NCBI GenBank assembly: GCA_029027825.1
Contig: CP093399.1
Span: 496,001-560,000 of the forward strand
DNA: 64,000 nucleotides
Source of the DNA: Rs1 sp029027825
Lineage (GTDB): Bacteria; Pseudomonadota; Gammaproteobacteria; Pseudomonadales; Balneatricaceae
Direction of reading: 5' to 3'
The notes under the pieces are model-generated. The model saw only the letters and a list, made by a program, of their open reading frames with translations, made no database searches and had not been told where the DNA came from. This document shows positions 8,077 through 17,194 of the stretch, piece after piece (the stretch's first letter is position 1; the number at the start of each line of letters is the position of its first letter). The translations under genes were made by a program, and so were the position numbers.

Positions 8077-8421
8077 ATGAGTGTAGCTGAAACTATTAAA
8101 GATCAAATTGAAAACAACGCTATCTTATTGTATATGAAAGGTACGCCACGTTTTCCGCAATGTGGTTTTTCGTCGAGAACAGTAGAGGCGCTGATGGCAT
8201 GTGAGGAGCGATTCGCATTTATTAATATTTTGGAAAACCAAGATATTAGAACGGAGTTGCCAAAAATTGCCAATTGGCCAACTTTCCCACAACTGTGGAT
8301 TAATGGTGAGTTAGTCGGCGGTTGTGATATCGTCTGCGAACTAGCCGAAAGCGGCGATTTAAAAGAAATGGTTTCTGCAGCGGCAGCTGAAGCGGCTGCC
8401 AAAGAAGAAGCTAGCGAGTAA
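8077..8421 (+). CDS. grxD: Monothiol glutaredoxin Grx4
   Basis: 114 residues from the ATG at 8077. A CGFS glutaredoxin that binds and passes [2Fe-2S] clusters with glutathione and BolA partners. The active site is PQCGFS with Cys29; KGTPRFPQCGFS and WPTFPQLWINGELVGGCDI are the family blocks for glutathione and cluster binding. The Ala/Glu-rich tail (AAAAEAAAKEEASE) is usual for proteobacterial GrxD. A TTG start 30 bases upstream is possible, but the family begins at MSVAETIKDQI and an AGAGA lies before this ATG. Synteny with the peroxiredoxin and rnt supports the call. Confidence 0.93.
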   Translation: MSVAETIKDQIENNAILLYMKGTPRFPQCGFSSRTVEALMACEERFAFINILENQDIRTELPKIANWPTFPQLWINGELVGGCDIVCELAESGDLKEMVSAAAAEAAAKEEASE

Positions 8422-8536
8422 TGTTGGTAATAGGACTTTATATAATGGATAGCAATAGCTGAAATCATGACTTCAGGTGCTATTCATTATTAAGTATCAA
8501 TTTGAAAAAATAATAGAAGATTAATGGAGAGTTACA

Positions 8537-9139
8537 ATGGGCGTATTAGTAGGTAAAAAAGCACCAGATTTCACTGCAGCTGCAGTACTTGGCGATGGTC
8601 AGATTGTTGATGACTATAACTTTTCAGCGGCAACCAAGGGAAAGTATGCGCTAGTATTTTTCTATCCGCTTGATTTTACATTTGTTTGCCCATCAGAGCT
8701 GATTGCATTGGATCACCGTGTTGAAGCTTTTAAAGCTTTAAATGTTGAAGTTATTGGTGTTTCTATCGATTCTCACTTCACGCACAACGCATGGCGTAAT
8801 ACCGCCGTTGAAAATGGCGGTATTGGTCAAGTTAAATACACTTTAGTTGCTGATATGACGCATGAAATATGCAAAGCATACGATGTTGAAAGCGACGGTG
8901 GTGTGGCTTTTCGTGGTGCTTTTATCATTGATAAAAATGGAAATGTTCGCTCGCAAATCGTTAACGATTTACCGCTAGGACGTAACATGGACGAATTGAT
9001 TCGTTTGTTTGAAGCGTTGCAGCATCATGAAGAGCATGGAGAAGTTTGTCCTGCAGGTTGGAGTAAGGGTGATAAGGGAATGGATGCGTCACCTGACGGA
9101 GTGGCTGCATACCTATCAGCTGAATCTGATAAGCTGTAA
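8537..9139 (+). CDS. Typical 2-Cys peroxiredoxin (AhpC/Prx1 type)
   Basis: 200 residues. It reduces hydrogen peroxide and organic peroxides using an external thiol donor. The peroxidatic Cys51 is in FTFVCPSE and the resolving Cys171 in EVCPAGW, with GGIG at 94-97 and a C-terminal extension, features of the typical 2-Cys class. A strong GGAGAG Shine-Dalgarno precedes the ATG. In Pseudomonas the homologous peroxiredoxin gene also lies between grxD and rnt. A family A MITE has inserted 10 bp after its stop codon. An AhpF is not adjacent, so thioredoxin is the likely reductant. Confidence 0.93.
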   Translation: MGVLVGKKAPDFTAAAVLGDGQIVDDYNFSAATKGKYALVFFYPLDFTFVCPSELIALDHRVEAFKALNVEVIGVSIDSHFTHNAWRNTAVENGGIGQVKYTLVADMTHEICKAYDVESDGGVAFRGAFIIDKNGNVRSQIVNDLPLGRNMDELIRLFEALQHHEEHGEVCPAGWSKGDKGMDASPDGVAAYLSAESDKL

Positions 9140-9149
9140 CTGATATTAA

Positions 9150-9329
9150 GAGACCTCTGCATAACGTTGCGAGTGAAGGTAAGACAAGGAAAAAACCGGC
9201 GAGATAGCGGAGTCAATGTGCCCCTGTTTATGGGTGTTACAAGTGTAAATGAGCATATTGAGCCGGTTTTGAACGCCGTATTACCGAACGCAGTTGTCAT
9301 GCCCTCTGGGTAAGTTATGCAGAGGTCTC
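9150..9329. mobile_element. Family A MITE, 180-bp full-length copy
   Basis: The best copy of family A. GAGACCTCTGCATAAC at 9150-9165 and its exact complement at 9314-9329 form the ends, and ATTAA at 9145-9149 and 9330-9334 is the target duplication. The inside has no significant reading frame of its own; it holds the subterminal inverted pair AAAACCGGC / GCCGGTTTT. The 5-bp duplication and 16-bp ends point to mobilisation by a transposase encoded elsewhere. Confidence 0.85.
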
Positions 9330-9371
9330 ATTAAAGTTGCTGGGTAATGTAAAAGACTAGCAGCAATAAAA

Positions 9372-9398
9372 AAACCTGGCTTAGTCTAGGTTTTTTTT
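9372..9398 (+). terminator. Terminator after the peroxiredoxin gene
   Basis: AAACCT / AGGTTT stem around a short loop followed by eight T residues, placed between the MITE and rnt. Confidence 0.6.
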
Positions 9399-9527
9399 CG
9401 TCTAGGATTGGTTACTAGTTAAGGCGATTTTGTCGATAAAAACAGAATCTAGATGCTTTTGTCGGTGGCGCTGTTAGAATACTCTGAAATTATAAATGCA
9501 TACATTTTGTATGGTTAAGGAAATCTA

Positions 9528-10172
9528 TTGGCTAATAGTAGTATTACACAGTTAATGAAAGAGCGATTTAGGGGTTATTTACCCGTAGTAATCGACGTTG
9601 AAACCGGTGGGTTTAATTGTAGAACTGACGCTTTGCTAGAAATAGCTGCGGTTACTTTGACGATGGATGATCAAGGTTACTTGATTGTAGATCAGAGTTT
9701 TGAAGCGCATGTGGAGCCTTTTGCCGGTGCGAATTTGGAGCAGTCGGCGCTGGATTTTACTGGCATTGACCCTGAAGATCCTGAGCGGGGTGCGATCGCT
9801 GAGTTAGCGGCGATGGAAATGATTTTTAAAGAAGTGCGTAAAGCAGTCAAAGCTCACGGCTGTAAGCGTGCTATTTTAGTCGGGCACAATGCCTCTTTTG
9901 ATCATGGCTTTGTCATGGAAGCTGCTGAGCGCTGTGATTTGAAGCGTAATCCTTTCCATCCTTTTTCGACGTTTGATACTGCGACTTTGTCAGGCTTAGC
10001 ATACGGTCAGACGGTGTTGGCCAGAGGCTGTGACGTGGCCGGTATTCCCTTTGACGGAAAAAAAGCCCATTCAGCTTTGTATGATACAGAGAAAACCGCT
10101 GATCTATTTTGTTCTATCGTTAATCGGTGGAAGGATTTAGGTGGTTGGGATATGGTTCTAGACTACCAATAA
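9528..10172 (+). CDS. rnt: Ribonuclease T
   Basis: 214 residues. A DEDDh 3'-5' exonuclease that trims tRNA and other stable RNA 3' ends. Visible catalytic residues are Asp23 and Glu25 in VIDVETGGFN, Asp125 in HNASFDHGF, and His181 and Asp186 in AHSALYDTEKT. FRGYLPVVIDVETGGF is the RNase T signature that separates it from DNA polymerase epsilon subunits. The start is TTG at 9528 with AAGGA 6 bp upstream; no ATG lies suitably in frame. The position between the peroxiredoxin and motY follows Pseudomonas, except that pyrC, normally between rnt and motY, is absent here. Confidence 0.93.
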   Translation: MANSSITQLMKERFRGYLPVVIDVETGGFNCRTDALLEIAAVTLTMDDQGYLIVDQSFEAHVEPFAGANLEQSALDFTGIDPEDPERGAIAELAAMEMIFKEVRKAVKAHGCKRAILVGHNASFDHGFVMEAAERCDLKRNPFHPFSTFDTATLSGLAYGQTVLARGCDVAGIPFDGKKAHSALYDTEKTADLFCSIVNRWKDLGGWDMVLDYQ

Positions 10173-10288
10173 TTACAATTAATATATAAATGTCATCGAT
10201 GATCGTTATCAAGTGTACTGGGCGAGTGGTCGGTATCGATTTTCCAGCTAAGATACTATGTGCAACCCTTTAATAGTGGATCTTAAAA

Positions 10289-11143
10289 ATGCTAGCAAAA
10301 GTTAAGCTGATTTTTAGTTTAGTACTGTGTGTGACGACAAGTTTAGTGCAGGCTGTAACTTTTCGTGCGTCAATCGATGAGTCAAAATGGGTGCTAGAAT
10401 CGTCCAAGTTTGAATGTAAACTATCGCAAGATATCCCCGCGTTTGGTATTGGCGAATTTTTGCATGAAGCAGGTGTTGAACCACTATTTACGCTCAAGCC
10501 CACGCAGCGATTAGCGATTAAAAGGAAGGCAACGTTGGTGGTTGAAGCCTCCCCATGGCAACCCGGGATACCGACTTCGTTGATTGGTCACTTGGAGGCG
10601 GATAGAGTGTTAAAAACCAACGCGGTGTATGCAGGTCAAATGTTGATTGCCTTGTATAAAGGGATGTCGCCAACATTTACTGTTGATCGCTGGATGAACT
10701 CAGAAGATCAATTAAGGGTGGCTCTTTCAGCTGCTAACTTTAAAGCGGCTTATAATGATTATATAAAGTGTGTCGCCGGTTTGTTGCCTGCTAACTATCG
10801 ACAAGTTGCGCGTACAGCGGTGCTGTTTCCCCCTGCAGGCTGGACTTTGTCGGATGCAACTCGGGAGCGCTTAGAGTTAATTGCTTTTTATGTGCAAGAG
10901 GATAAAAGTGTCAGTGCTATTTATATAGATGGTCACTCTGACAGTGGCGGTCGACGCTTGTTAAACCGTGATTTATCTAAGCAGCGCGCTGAAGAAGTGA
11001 CTCGCTACTTGGTATCATTAGGAGTGGATGAATCGATGATTACCACCCGCTATCATGGCGAGCGATATCCAGTTGTACCCAATACCTCGAAAACTAATAG
11101 AGCGCGTAACAGGCGAGTGACTATCCGCTTGGATAAAGAGTGA
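10289..11143 (+). CDS. motY: MotY-like OmpA-family flagellar T-ring protein
   Basis: 284 residues with a signal peptide (1-22, cleavage after SLVQA). The N-terminal beta domain (about 23-155) is typical of MotY, and the C-terminal OmpA/MotB peptidoglycan-binding domain (about 165-280) shows IDGHSDSGGRRLLNRDLSKQ and the ending NRARNRRVTIRL. MotY forms the periplasmic T ring that anchors stators of sodium-driven polar flagella in Vibrio and Pseudomonas. The order rnt, motY, argG matches Pseudomonas. The only other motility-related gene seen here is one chemoreceptor; no flagellar structural genes lie in this window. Confidence 0.85.
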   Translation: MLAKVKLIFSLVLCVTTSLVQAVTFRASIDESKWVLESSKFECKLSQDIPAFGIGEFLHEAGVEPLFTLKPTQRLAIKRKATLVVEASPWQPGIPTSLIGHLEADRVLKTNAVYAGQMLIALYKGMSPTFTVDRWMNSEDQLRVALSAANFKAAYNDYIKCVAGLLPANYRQVARTAVLFPPAGWTLSDATRERLELIAFYVQEDKSVSAIYIDGHSDSGGRRLLNRDLSKQRAEEVTRYLVSLGVDESMITTRYHGERYPVVPNTSKTNRARNRRVTIRLDKE

Positions 11144-11255
11144 TTTTTGGTGACCGTATGGATAGTTAAATGTAATTTTGCTCGCCAGTTGGCAATTCAA
11201 GAGTTGCTTGAGCTGAATAACTGAGAGGGCTGAATAGGCGCTAGAAGCTTTGATA

Positions 11256-11447
11256 TGACAAAAAATAAGAAAAATCAGCTGAGGCGAAGCGTAGATACAG
11301 CTTAAGCTGGTCCGAAGGGTTTTATCAAAAGCGGTGAAATAACGGAGTCAGTTTTCCTGTTTTTTATGGGTATTATAGGTATTAATGAGCTAGCTGAGCT
11401 GATTTTTAACACCGTATTACCGAGCGTAGTAGTTATGCAGAGGTCTC
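11256..11447. repeat. Decayed family A element upstream of argG
   Basis: The right end, GTTATGCAGAGGTCTC at 11432-11447, is intact and preceded by an ACCGTATTACCGAGCGTAG segment as in the 9150-9329 copy. The left end is not recognisable and about 60 bp of unrelated sequence is present inside. No target duplication is visible. It occupies most of the motY-argG gap, so the argG promoter must lie in or near it. Confidence 0.6.
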
Positions 11448-11479
11448 CTCTATATACTATCGCTCATATTAATAACGTT

Positions 11480-11504
11480 AACCTGATATGTGTCAGGTTT
11501 TTTT
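11480..11504 (+). terminator. Terminator-like hairpin in the argG leader (possible attenuator)
   Basis: Stem AACCTGA (11480-11486) and TCAGGTT (11493-11499) followed by a T run to 11504. Only 18 bases separate it from the argG ATG at 11523, too few for a normal promoter with leader. Transcripts for argG probably start upstream and pass through it, which would make it an attenuator. Confidence 0.6.
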
Positions 11505-11522
11505 GTGTATGGAGCATGAGAG

Positions 11523-12749
11523 ATGTCCGATATTAAAAAAGTTGTCCTTGCGTATTCTGGCGGTTTAGATACATCAGTTATTATCCGTTGGTTACAAGAA
11601 ACTTATAATTGTGAAGTAGTTACTTTTACTGCAGATTTGGGGCAAGGTGAAGAAGTTGAGCCGGCGCGCGCTAAAGCTGAAGCTTTAGGAGTGAAGGAAA
11701 TTTATATTGATGATTTGCGCGAAGAGTTTGTTCGCGATTTCGTCTTTCCGATGTTTCGCGCTAATACTGTCTATGAAGGTGAATACTTGCTTGGGACTGC
11801 AATTGCTCGACCGTTGATCTCAAAGCGCTTAATCGAAATTGCCAATGAGACTGGTGCTGATGCCATCTCTCATGGAGCAACAGGTAAGGGCAACGATCAA
11901 GTACGTTTTGAGCTTGGTGCGTATGCATTAAAGCCCGGGGTTGAGATTATCGCTCCTTGGCGTGAATGGGATCTAAGTTCGCGTGAGTCTTTGATGGCTT
12001 ACTGTGAAGAGCATGGTATAGCAGTCGATTATGCAAAAAATAAGACCAAATCACCTTATTCAATGGATGCAAATTTACTGCACATATCGTATGAGTCAGG
12101 GATTTTAGAAGATCCGTGGGTCGAAGCTGAAGAGGAAATGTGGAGATGGTCCGTGTCACCTGAAGCAGCTCCCGATAAAGCGCGCTATATCGAACTCAGT
12201 TATGAGAAAGGCGATATCGTGGCTATTGATGGTGAGGCGATGTCTCCTGCGACAGTGTTGGAAACGCTAAATAGAATTGGTGGTGAAAACGGTGTTGGTC
12301 GCTTAGATATTGTAGAAAATCGCTTTGTTGGCATGAAAGCGCGCGGTTGCTACGAGACTCCCGGTGGCAGTATTATGTTAAAAGGGCATAGAGCGATAGA
12401 GTCTATTACTCTTGATCGTGAAGCCGCCCATCTTAAAGATGAAATGATGCCTCGTTATGCCAAGCTAATCTATAACGGTTTTTGGTGGTCAGAAGAGCGA
12501 AAAATGCTGCAGCAATCTATAGACTATAGTCAGCGCAACGTCAGTGGTGATGTACGGATTAAACTTTATAAGGGCAATATTAGTGTAGTTGGGCGCCGTT
12601 CGGATAATAGCTTGTTTGACGAAGCGATTGCGACGATGGAAGACGATGCAGGTTCTTATAATCAAAAAGATGCAGAGGGTTTTATTAAGTTGAATGCTTT
12701 GAGGATGCGGATAGCGGCCTCGAAAGGTAGAAACTTACTAGAAGACTAG
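11523..12749 (+). CDS. argG: Argininosuccinate synthase
   Basis: 408 residues, the normal length of the short-type enzyme. It joins citrulline and aspartate with ATP in the penultimate step of arginine synthesis. The ATP loop AYSGGLDTS is at 10-18, followed by HGATGKGNDQVRFE, the Asp/citrulline region KTKSPYSMDANL and MKARGCYETPGGS. GGAG stands 9 bp upstream of the ATG. It is monocistronic, with a strong terminator just downstream and a terminator-like hairpin just upstream. argF is on the opposite strand at 6.5-7.4 kb. Confidence 0.96.
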   Translation: MSDIKKVVLAYSGGLDTSVIIRWLQETYNCEVVTFTADLGQGEEVEPARAKAEALGVKEIYIDDLREEFVRDFVFPMFRANTVYEGEYLLGTAIARPLISKRLIEIANETGADAISHGATGKGNDQVRFELGAYALKPGVEIIAPWREWDLSSRESLMAYCEEHGIAVDYAKNKTKSPYSMDANLLHISYESGILEDPWVEAEEEMWRWSVSPEAAPDKARYIELSYEKGDIVAIDGEAMSPATVLETLNRIGGENGVGRLDIVENRFVGMKARGCYETPGGSIMLKGHRAIESITLDREAAHLKDEMMPRYAKLIYNGFWWSEERKMLQQSIDYSQRNVSGDVRIKLYKGNISVVGRRSDNSLFDEAIATMEDDAGSYNQKDAEGFIKLNALRMRIAASKGRNLLED

Positions 12750-12754
12750 ATAGC

Positions 12755-12781
12755 AAAAAGCCCGCATCAGCGGGTTTTTTT
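12755..12781 (+). terminator. Intrinsic terminator after argG
   Basis: GC-rich stem AGCCCGC / GCGGGTTT around ATCA followed by seven T. The region from here to 13109 holds no recognisable gene or repeat. Confidence 0.85.
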
Positions 12782-13109
12782 ACCTGTTTGTTAGTGTCTT
12801 GAAAAATGTAAGAAGATGATATCGCTAAATAATTAATTCTGCTTGGCCAACGTATTGTCTATATATAAGCACAGAGATGTGATAGTTTTGTGCAGCTTGT
12901 TTGCTGTTTGAGAAAATTACGAAAAGTCTAATCTCTACAATAAGTTGGCCGAGGTTTAGAGAGTTATTTTGAGGGCTGGGCTAGTTTGCTTTATAGCCTC
13001 AAGAAACGGCTGGATAGCCTCATAAAAATAGATCAATTTTATGAGACTACCCTTTAGTTAATATAATTTAGCAGTAAGTTTGACCGACTTAGGCAACCAG
13101 CTATACTTG

Positions 13110-13478
13110 CTATAAGAGTTGGTCTTCATCGGACAAAAATGAAGAAGGATTGTCATTCGACTCTTCTTGATTGGCTTGGTTGTTTTGGATAAGAGAGCGA
13201 ACAACGCGTCGTGAAAGTAGCTTTTTCTGCGCTTCACTAGGCAGTTCAGTAAACATAATTAGATTTTTTTTCACCAGTAAATCGACTAAATCATCTAGTA
13301 TACGGGCGATAGCAATGTCTGATTCGTCAAGATAAGAGTCGGGTGAGAAATCTTTATTATGTGCTGAAAAAAATGCTCTTACATCGGGGTGGTTGTTATC
13401 AATAGCTTCAGCGGTGCTGGAAGGGGCGTCAGAAATGCCGATGATTCTGCCTTCGGTGTTGCGTGTCGCATATAACAT
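13110..13478 (-). CDS. Conserved small protein usually annotated tryptophan synthase beta-like
   Basis: 122 residues, acidic, no signal peptide or membrane segment. The start MLYATRNTEGRIIGISDAP and the core LDESDIAIARILDDLVDLL then NLIMFTELPSEAQKKLLSRR match a conserved gammaproteobacterial family that databases often call tryptophan synthase subunit beta-like. It shows no PLP-lysine motif or other TrpB feature, so that name is misleading and the function is unknown. It is divergent from the type I secretion ABC gene, with 57 bp between the starts. That suggests a shared control region and perhaps a link to surface-adhesin export. Confidence 0.7.
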   Translation of the reverse strand: MLYATRNTEGRIIGISDAPSSTAEAIDNNHPDVRAFFSAHNKDFSPDSYLDESDIAIARILDDLVDLLVKKNLIMFTELPSEAQKKLLSRRVVRSLIQNNQANQEESNDNPSSFLSDEDQLL

Positions 13479-13535
13479 GGTTGTAACTCGTCTATAATTG
13501 GATGGATTACCTGACAGTATGTATAAAAATATAGA

Positions 13536-15665
13536 ATGGTCAAGGAAATGGACGTAATAGAAGATCCTTTATTGAAATGCTTAATGCATTTAACTCAACA
13601 AAATCATCGCCCTTTATCTGCCCAGGCATTAAGGGACGGTCTGCCTGTAGAAAATAGCAAACTGACTCCTAAGCTATTTGTTCGCGCTGCTAAGCGTGCA
13701 GGGTTTTCCTCAAAAATAGTCAAACGTGATCTAAGGTCAATCAGCCCGCTGACATTACCTGCGGTATTGTTACTTAATAATGACGATGCATGTATTCTTC
13801 AAGAAATTGATCAAAGCACTGATGAGGCTATTCTGATTTTTCCTGACAGTGGTATGAAGCGTATCGCTATGGCTACTTTAGAAGAACAGTATACCGGTGT
13901 CGCAATATTTCTAAATCTAGAATATCATTTTACTGAGCGCGTCTCTAAAGTTCTAGACCAAAAAGAGGGTCATTGGTTTTGGGGGACAATTTGGCGCTCG
14001 GCAAGAATCTATCGCGATGTATTAATAGCCTCCTTTTTAATCAACTTATTCGTGTTAGCTAATCCACTGTTTGTGATGAACGTCTATGATCGGGTAGTGC
14101 CAAACTCCGCCATTGAAACGTTATGGGTATTGGCGATTGGCGTCTTCGTGGTCTATGCCTTCGACTTTGGTTTGAAGATGCTCAGGGCGTATTTCCTAGA
14201 GATAGCCGGTAAGAAAGCGGACATATTGATGTCGGCGATGCTGTTTGAAAAAGTAATGAGTATGCAATACGCTTACATGCCAAAATCTGTCGGTTCATTT
14301 GCTAGCAACTTGCGAGAGTTTGAAAGTATTCGTGGTTTTTTGAGTTCCACTACTACTACCGTTTTGATTGATATTCCATTCGCGGTGATTTTTTTAATCG
14401 TGATGTTTTTAATTGGTGGCCCGCTAGTCTATGTACCACTAGTCGCGATCCCAATTATATTAATCTACTCTCTGATCGCCAGTAAGAAATTAAAAGAGTC
14501 GGTCGAGCAGACCTTTGCCGCTTCCGCGCAAAAAAATTCCACTTTGATTGAATGTCTGACCGCTATGGAAACGGTCAAAACTCAGCGCGCGTCCTCTGTA
14601 TTACAGTTGCGTTGGGAGCAAGCGGAAGGCTTTATCGCCAAGTGGAGTCTCAAAAGCAAAATGATCTCCTCTTCTGTAACTAACTTTGCCGGTTTCGTTA
14701 CGCAGTTGAGTTCTGTCTGTTTGGTGATAGTCGGCGTCTATTTGATTTCTGAAAGAGAGTTGACCATGGGGGCGTTAATCGCTGCCAATATCCTTTCTGG
14801 GCGAGTATTGCAGCCAATGGCGCAAGTGACAGGTTTAGTGACTAGCTTTTTTCAATCCAAAACTGCACTGGCTTCTCTGAATCAAATCATGGAATTGCCC
14901 GATGAAAGAGCTGAAGGTAAAAATTATGTACACCGTCCTGATTTGCACGGAGCGATTGATTTTAAGGGGGTTAAATTTAGCTACCCAGAAGCTGAGCAAG
15001 TCTCATTAGATAAAATAGATTTTTCGATAAAAGCGGGTGAAAAAGTCGCCCTGATCGGTCGTATAGGTTCGGGGAAATCGACCATTGAAAAGTTATTAAT
15101 GGGTCTGTATAAGCCAGAGGATGGTGCGGTGCGTATCGATGGCATAGACCTTAATCAAATTGATCCGGTAGATCTGCGTAGAAATATTGGCTATGTCCCT
15201 CAGGAATTAATGCTGTTTGATGGCACAGTTAGAGATAATATTATTATGGGATCACCGGAAATTGACGATGATTCGCTATTAAAAGCCGCGGCTATAGCGG
15301 GGGTTGATCAGTTCGTTAACCGGCATCCACTTGGCTTTGAAATGCCAGTGGGGGAGCGCGGTGCTAGATTGTCTGGCGGTCAGAAACAGGCAATAGCGAT
15401 TGCTCGAGCACTTATTCATTCGCCCAATATATTGATTTTGGATGAGCCCACTAACTCAATGGATAACTCATCGGAAGATTTTTTGCGTAAACAGCTGAGT
15501 AAATATTGTCAGAATAGAACTTTAATTTTAGTCACTCATAAAATGTCGCTGCTGTCTTTAGTGGAAAGAATTATTGTGATGGACTCTGGGAGAGTTGTTG
15601 CAGATGGTCCGAAAGATGTAGTTCTTGATGCTTTAAAACAAGGGCGCTTGCATATCCAGCGCTGA
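13536..15665 (+). CDS. Type I secretion ABC exporter (LapB type)
   Basis: 709 residues. An N-terminal C39-peptidase-like domain (about 10-130) lacks the catalytic Cys-His set, so it is a docking domain. Then come the six-helix membrane domain (about 160-440) and the ATPase with Walker A GRIGSGKST (about 508-516), signature RLSGGQKQ (about 610) and Walker B ILILDEPT. This architecture is that of LapB-type exporters of giant RTX adhesins. It sits at the head of an operon with an HlyD-family adaptor 11 bp downstream, a LuxR-type gene and a TolC-like gene. A second in-frame ATG at 13548 is an alternative start. No substrate gene lies in the window. Confidence 0.88.
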   Translation: MVKEMDVIEDPLLKCLMHLTQQNHRPLSAQALRDGLPVENSKLTPKLFVRAAKRAGFSSKIVKRDLRSISPLTLPAVLLLNNDDACILQEIDQSTDEAILIFPDSGMKRIAMATLEEQYTGVAIFLNLEYHFTERVSKVLDQKEGHWFWGTIWRSARIYRDVLIASFLINLFVLANPLFVMNVYDRVVPNSAIETLWVLAIGVFVVYAFDFGLKMLRAYFLEIAGKKADILMSAMLFEKVMSMQYAYMPKSVGSFASNLREFESIRGFLSSTTTTVLIDIPFAVIFLIVMFLIGGPLVYVPLVAIPIILIYSLIASKKLKESVEQTFAASAQKNSTLIECLTAMETVKTQRASSVLQLRWEQAEGFIAKWSLKSKMISSSVTNFAGFVTQLSSVCLVIVGVYLISERELTMGALIAANILSGRVLQPMAQVTGLVTSFFQSKTALASLNQIMELPDERAEGKNYVHRPDLHGAIDFKGVKFSYPEAEQVSLDKIDFSIKAGEKVALIGRIGSGKSTIEKLLMGLYKPEDGAVRIDGIDLNQIDPVDLRRNIGYVPQELMLFDGTVRDNIIMGSPEIDDDSLLKAAAIAGVDQFVNRHPLGFEMPVGERGARLSGGQKQAIAIARALIHSPNILILDEPTNSMDNSSEDFLRKQLSKYCQNRTLILVTHKMSLLSLVERIIVMDSGRVVADGPKDVVLDALKQGRLHIQR

Positions 15666-15676
15666 GGTAGTTATAG

Positions 15677-16957
15677 ATGAGTTCGAATCTAGATAAGAAA
15701 GATTTACGTTATATGTCCAGTGTTAGTGAAGCTATGCTGGAGCAGGCGCCGACCGGAGCGAAATTATTACTTTGGACCGTTGCTGTCTTCGTTATTCTGG
15801 CAATTGTTTGGGCTAATTTAGCAGAGCTAGATGAACTGAGTAGAGGTGAAGGTGAGATAGTCCCCTCGCAACAATTACAAGTCATTCAAAACTTGGAAGG
15901 TGGAATAGTCGCAGAAATTTTGATCAGGGAAGGAGATCTAGTCGAAAAGGGGCAGATCTTAATGAGGATTGATGATACGCGCTTCTCCAGCTCTTTCAAA
16001 GAAAACAAAGTGCGAGAGCTAGAACTTATTGCTAAAGCAGCGAGGCTAGAAGCTGAGTCAACAGGTGCTAATTTTATAGTGCCTAAAGATTTTCCGTATG
16101 AATTTAACTCGCTAGTGATGCAGGAAAAGCAATTGTTTGAAGCGAGAAAAAGAGAGCTTGAAGCAAATGTAGCAGTGTTTTCTGATCAAATTCGACAGAA
16201 GAAACAAGAGTTGGTGCAAGCGAAAAGTAAAAGATCGCAGCTTGGTAGTAGTTACAGTTTGCTTCGACAAGAGAGAGACATGACCAAGCCCTTAGTCGAC
16301 GATGGGGTGGTATCTGAAGTTGAATTTTTACGCTTGAAACGGCAAATAGTTGATTTGTCGGGTGAGTTAAATAATATTCGGTTAAGTTTACCGAGGATAC
16401 TTGCGTCCCTTGATGAAACTCGGGGGATGTTACAAGAAGCAAAATTAAAATTTCAAAGCTACGCTAGAAGCGAGTTAAATGAAACGCTCTCTGAGAAGGC
16501 TAGGTTGAAAGAAGCTTTGACTGGTATGCAAGATAAATTAAGCAGGACAGAAATTGTATCTCCAGTAAAAGGGACCATAAAAGAGCTGAAGTTCAATACG
16601 GTTAATGGCGTGGTGCAGCCTGGTGATGAAATTCTCAATATTGTTCCCTGGGAAGATACTTTATTAGTTGAGGCAAAATTACGGCCTTCGGATATAGCTA
16701 AAGTCTTGAAGGGTCAAGTAGCAGTCATTAAGGTATCCGCCTATGATTTTGGTATTTACGGGGGAGTAGACGCAATTGTCTCAACCGTGTCACCGAGTAC
16801 GGTACTCAATGAGAAGGGCGAGCCCTTCTATATAGTACGTTTGACAACTGCTCAGCCCTTTATTGAAAAGGACGGAAAAAAGCTACCTTTAATCGCAGGT
16901 ATGACTGTCTCTGTAGATATAATGACGGGTAAAAAGACAGTATGGATTATTTGTTGA
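15677..16957 (+). CDS. HlyD-family membrane fusion protein (LapC type), C-terminus frameshifted
   Basis: 426 residues. The protein links the inner-membrane ABC exporter to the outer-membrane TolC-like channel. One membrane helix (about 28-47) is followed by a lipoyl half-motif LQVIQNLEGGIVAEILIREG, long coiled coils (about 120-280) and the C-terminal beta domain with IVSPVKGTIKELKFNTVNG. The frame ends GKKTV-WIIC, but the family normally continues with VLDYLLKPLLRAR. Shifting frame at 16942 gives MDYLLKPILKAKQNALTER and a stop at 16999-17001. A single-base deletion has therefore removed about 18 conserved residues, unless it is a sequencing error. Confidence 0.85.
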   Translation: MSSNLDKKDLRYMSSVSEAMLEQAPTGAKLLLWTVAVFVILAIVWANLAELDELSRGEGEIVPSQQLQVIQNLEGGIVAEILIREGDLVEKGQILMRIDDTRFSSSFKENKVRELELIAKAARLEAESTGANFIVPKDFPYEFNSLVMQEKQLFEARKRELEANVAVFSDQIRQKKQELVQAKSKRSQLGSSYSLLRQERDMTKPLVDDGVVSEVEFLRLKRQIVDLSGELNNIRLSLPRILASLDETRGMLQEAKLKFQSYARSELNETLSEKARLKEALTGMQDKLSRTEIVSPVKGTIKELKFNTVNGVVQPGDEILNIVPWEDTLLVEAKLRPSDIAKVLKGQVAVIKVSAYDFGIYGGVDAIVSTVSPSTVLNEKGEPFYIVRLTTAQPFIEKDGKKLPLIAGMTVSVDIMTGKKTVWIIC

Positions 16958-17194
16958 AACCTATTTTGAAAGCCAAGCAAAATGCCCTTACTGAAAGGTG
17001 AGTTTACATACAGCTAAAAGCCTCACATGTTATGAATAATAAATTAATGTGTGAGTGATATAGTAACCCAGAACTGGCTAATTTTGGTTTGATTATGTTT
17101 GGGTTTTAGTCTAGGTTTTTTTTTCTTTAATTACAATGGTTTTGCTTTTGGAGCATTAGTGATAATGCTATTATGAGCCGAATCTTAATAGAAG

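Noticed and set aside
13110..13478. Tryptophan synthase beta function for the small divergent protein
   Set aside because: Only 122 residues, without PLP lysine or other TrpB motifs; the database name seems inherited.
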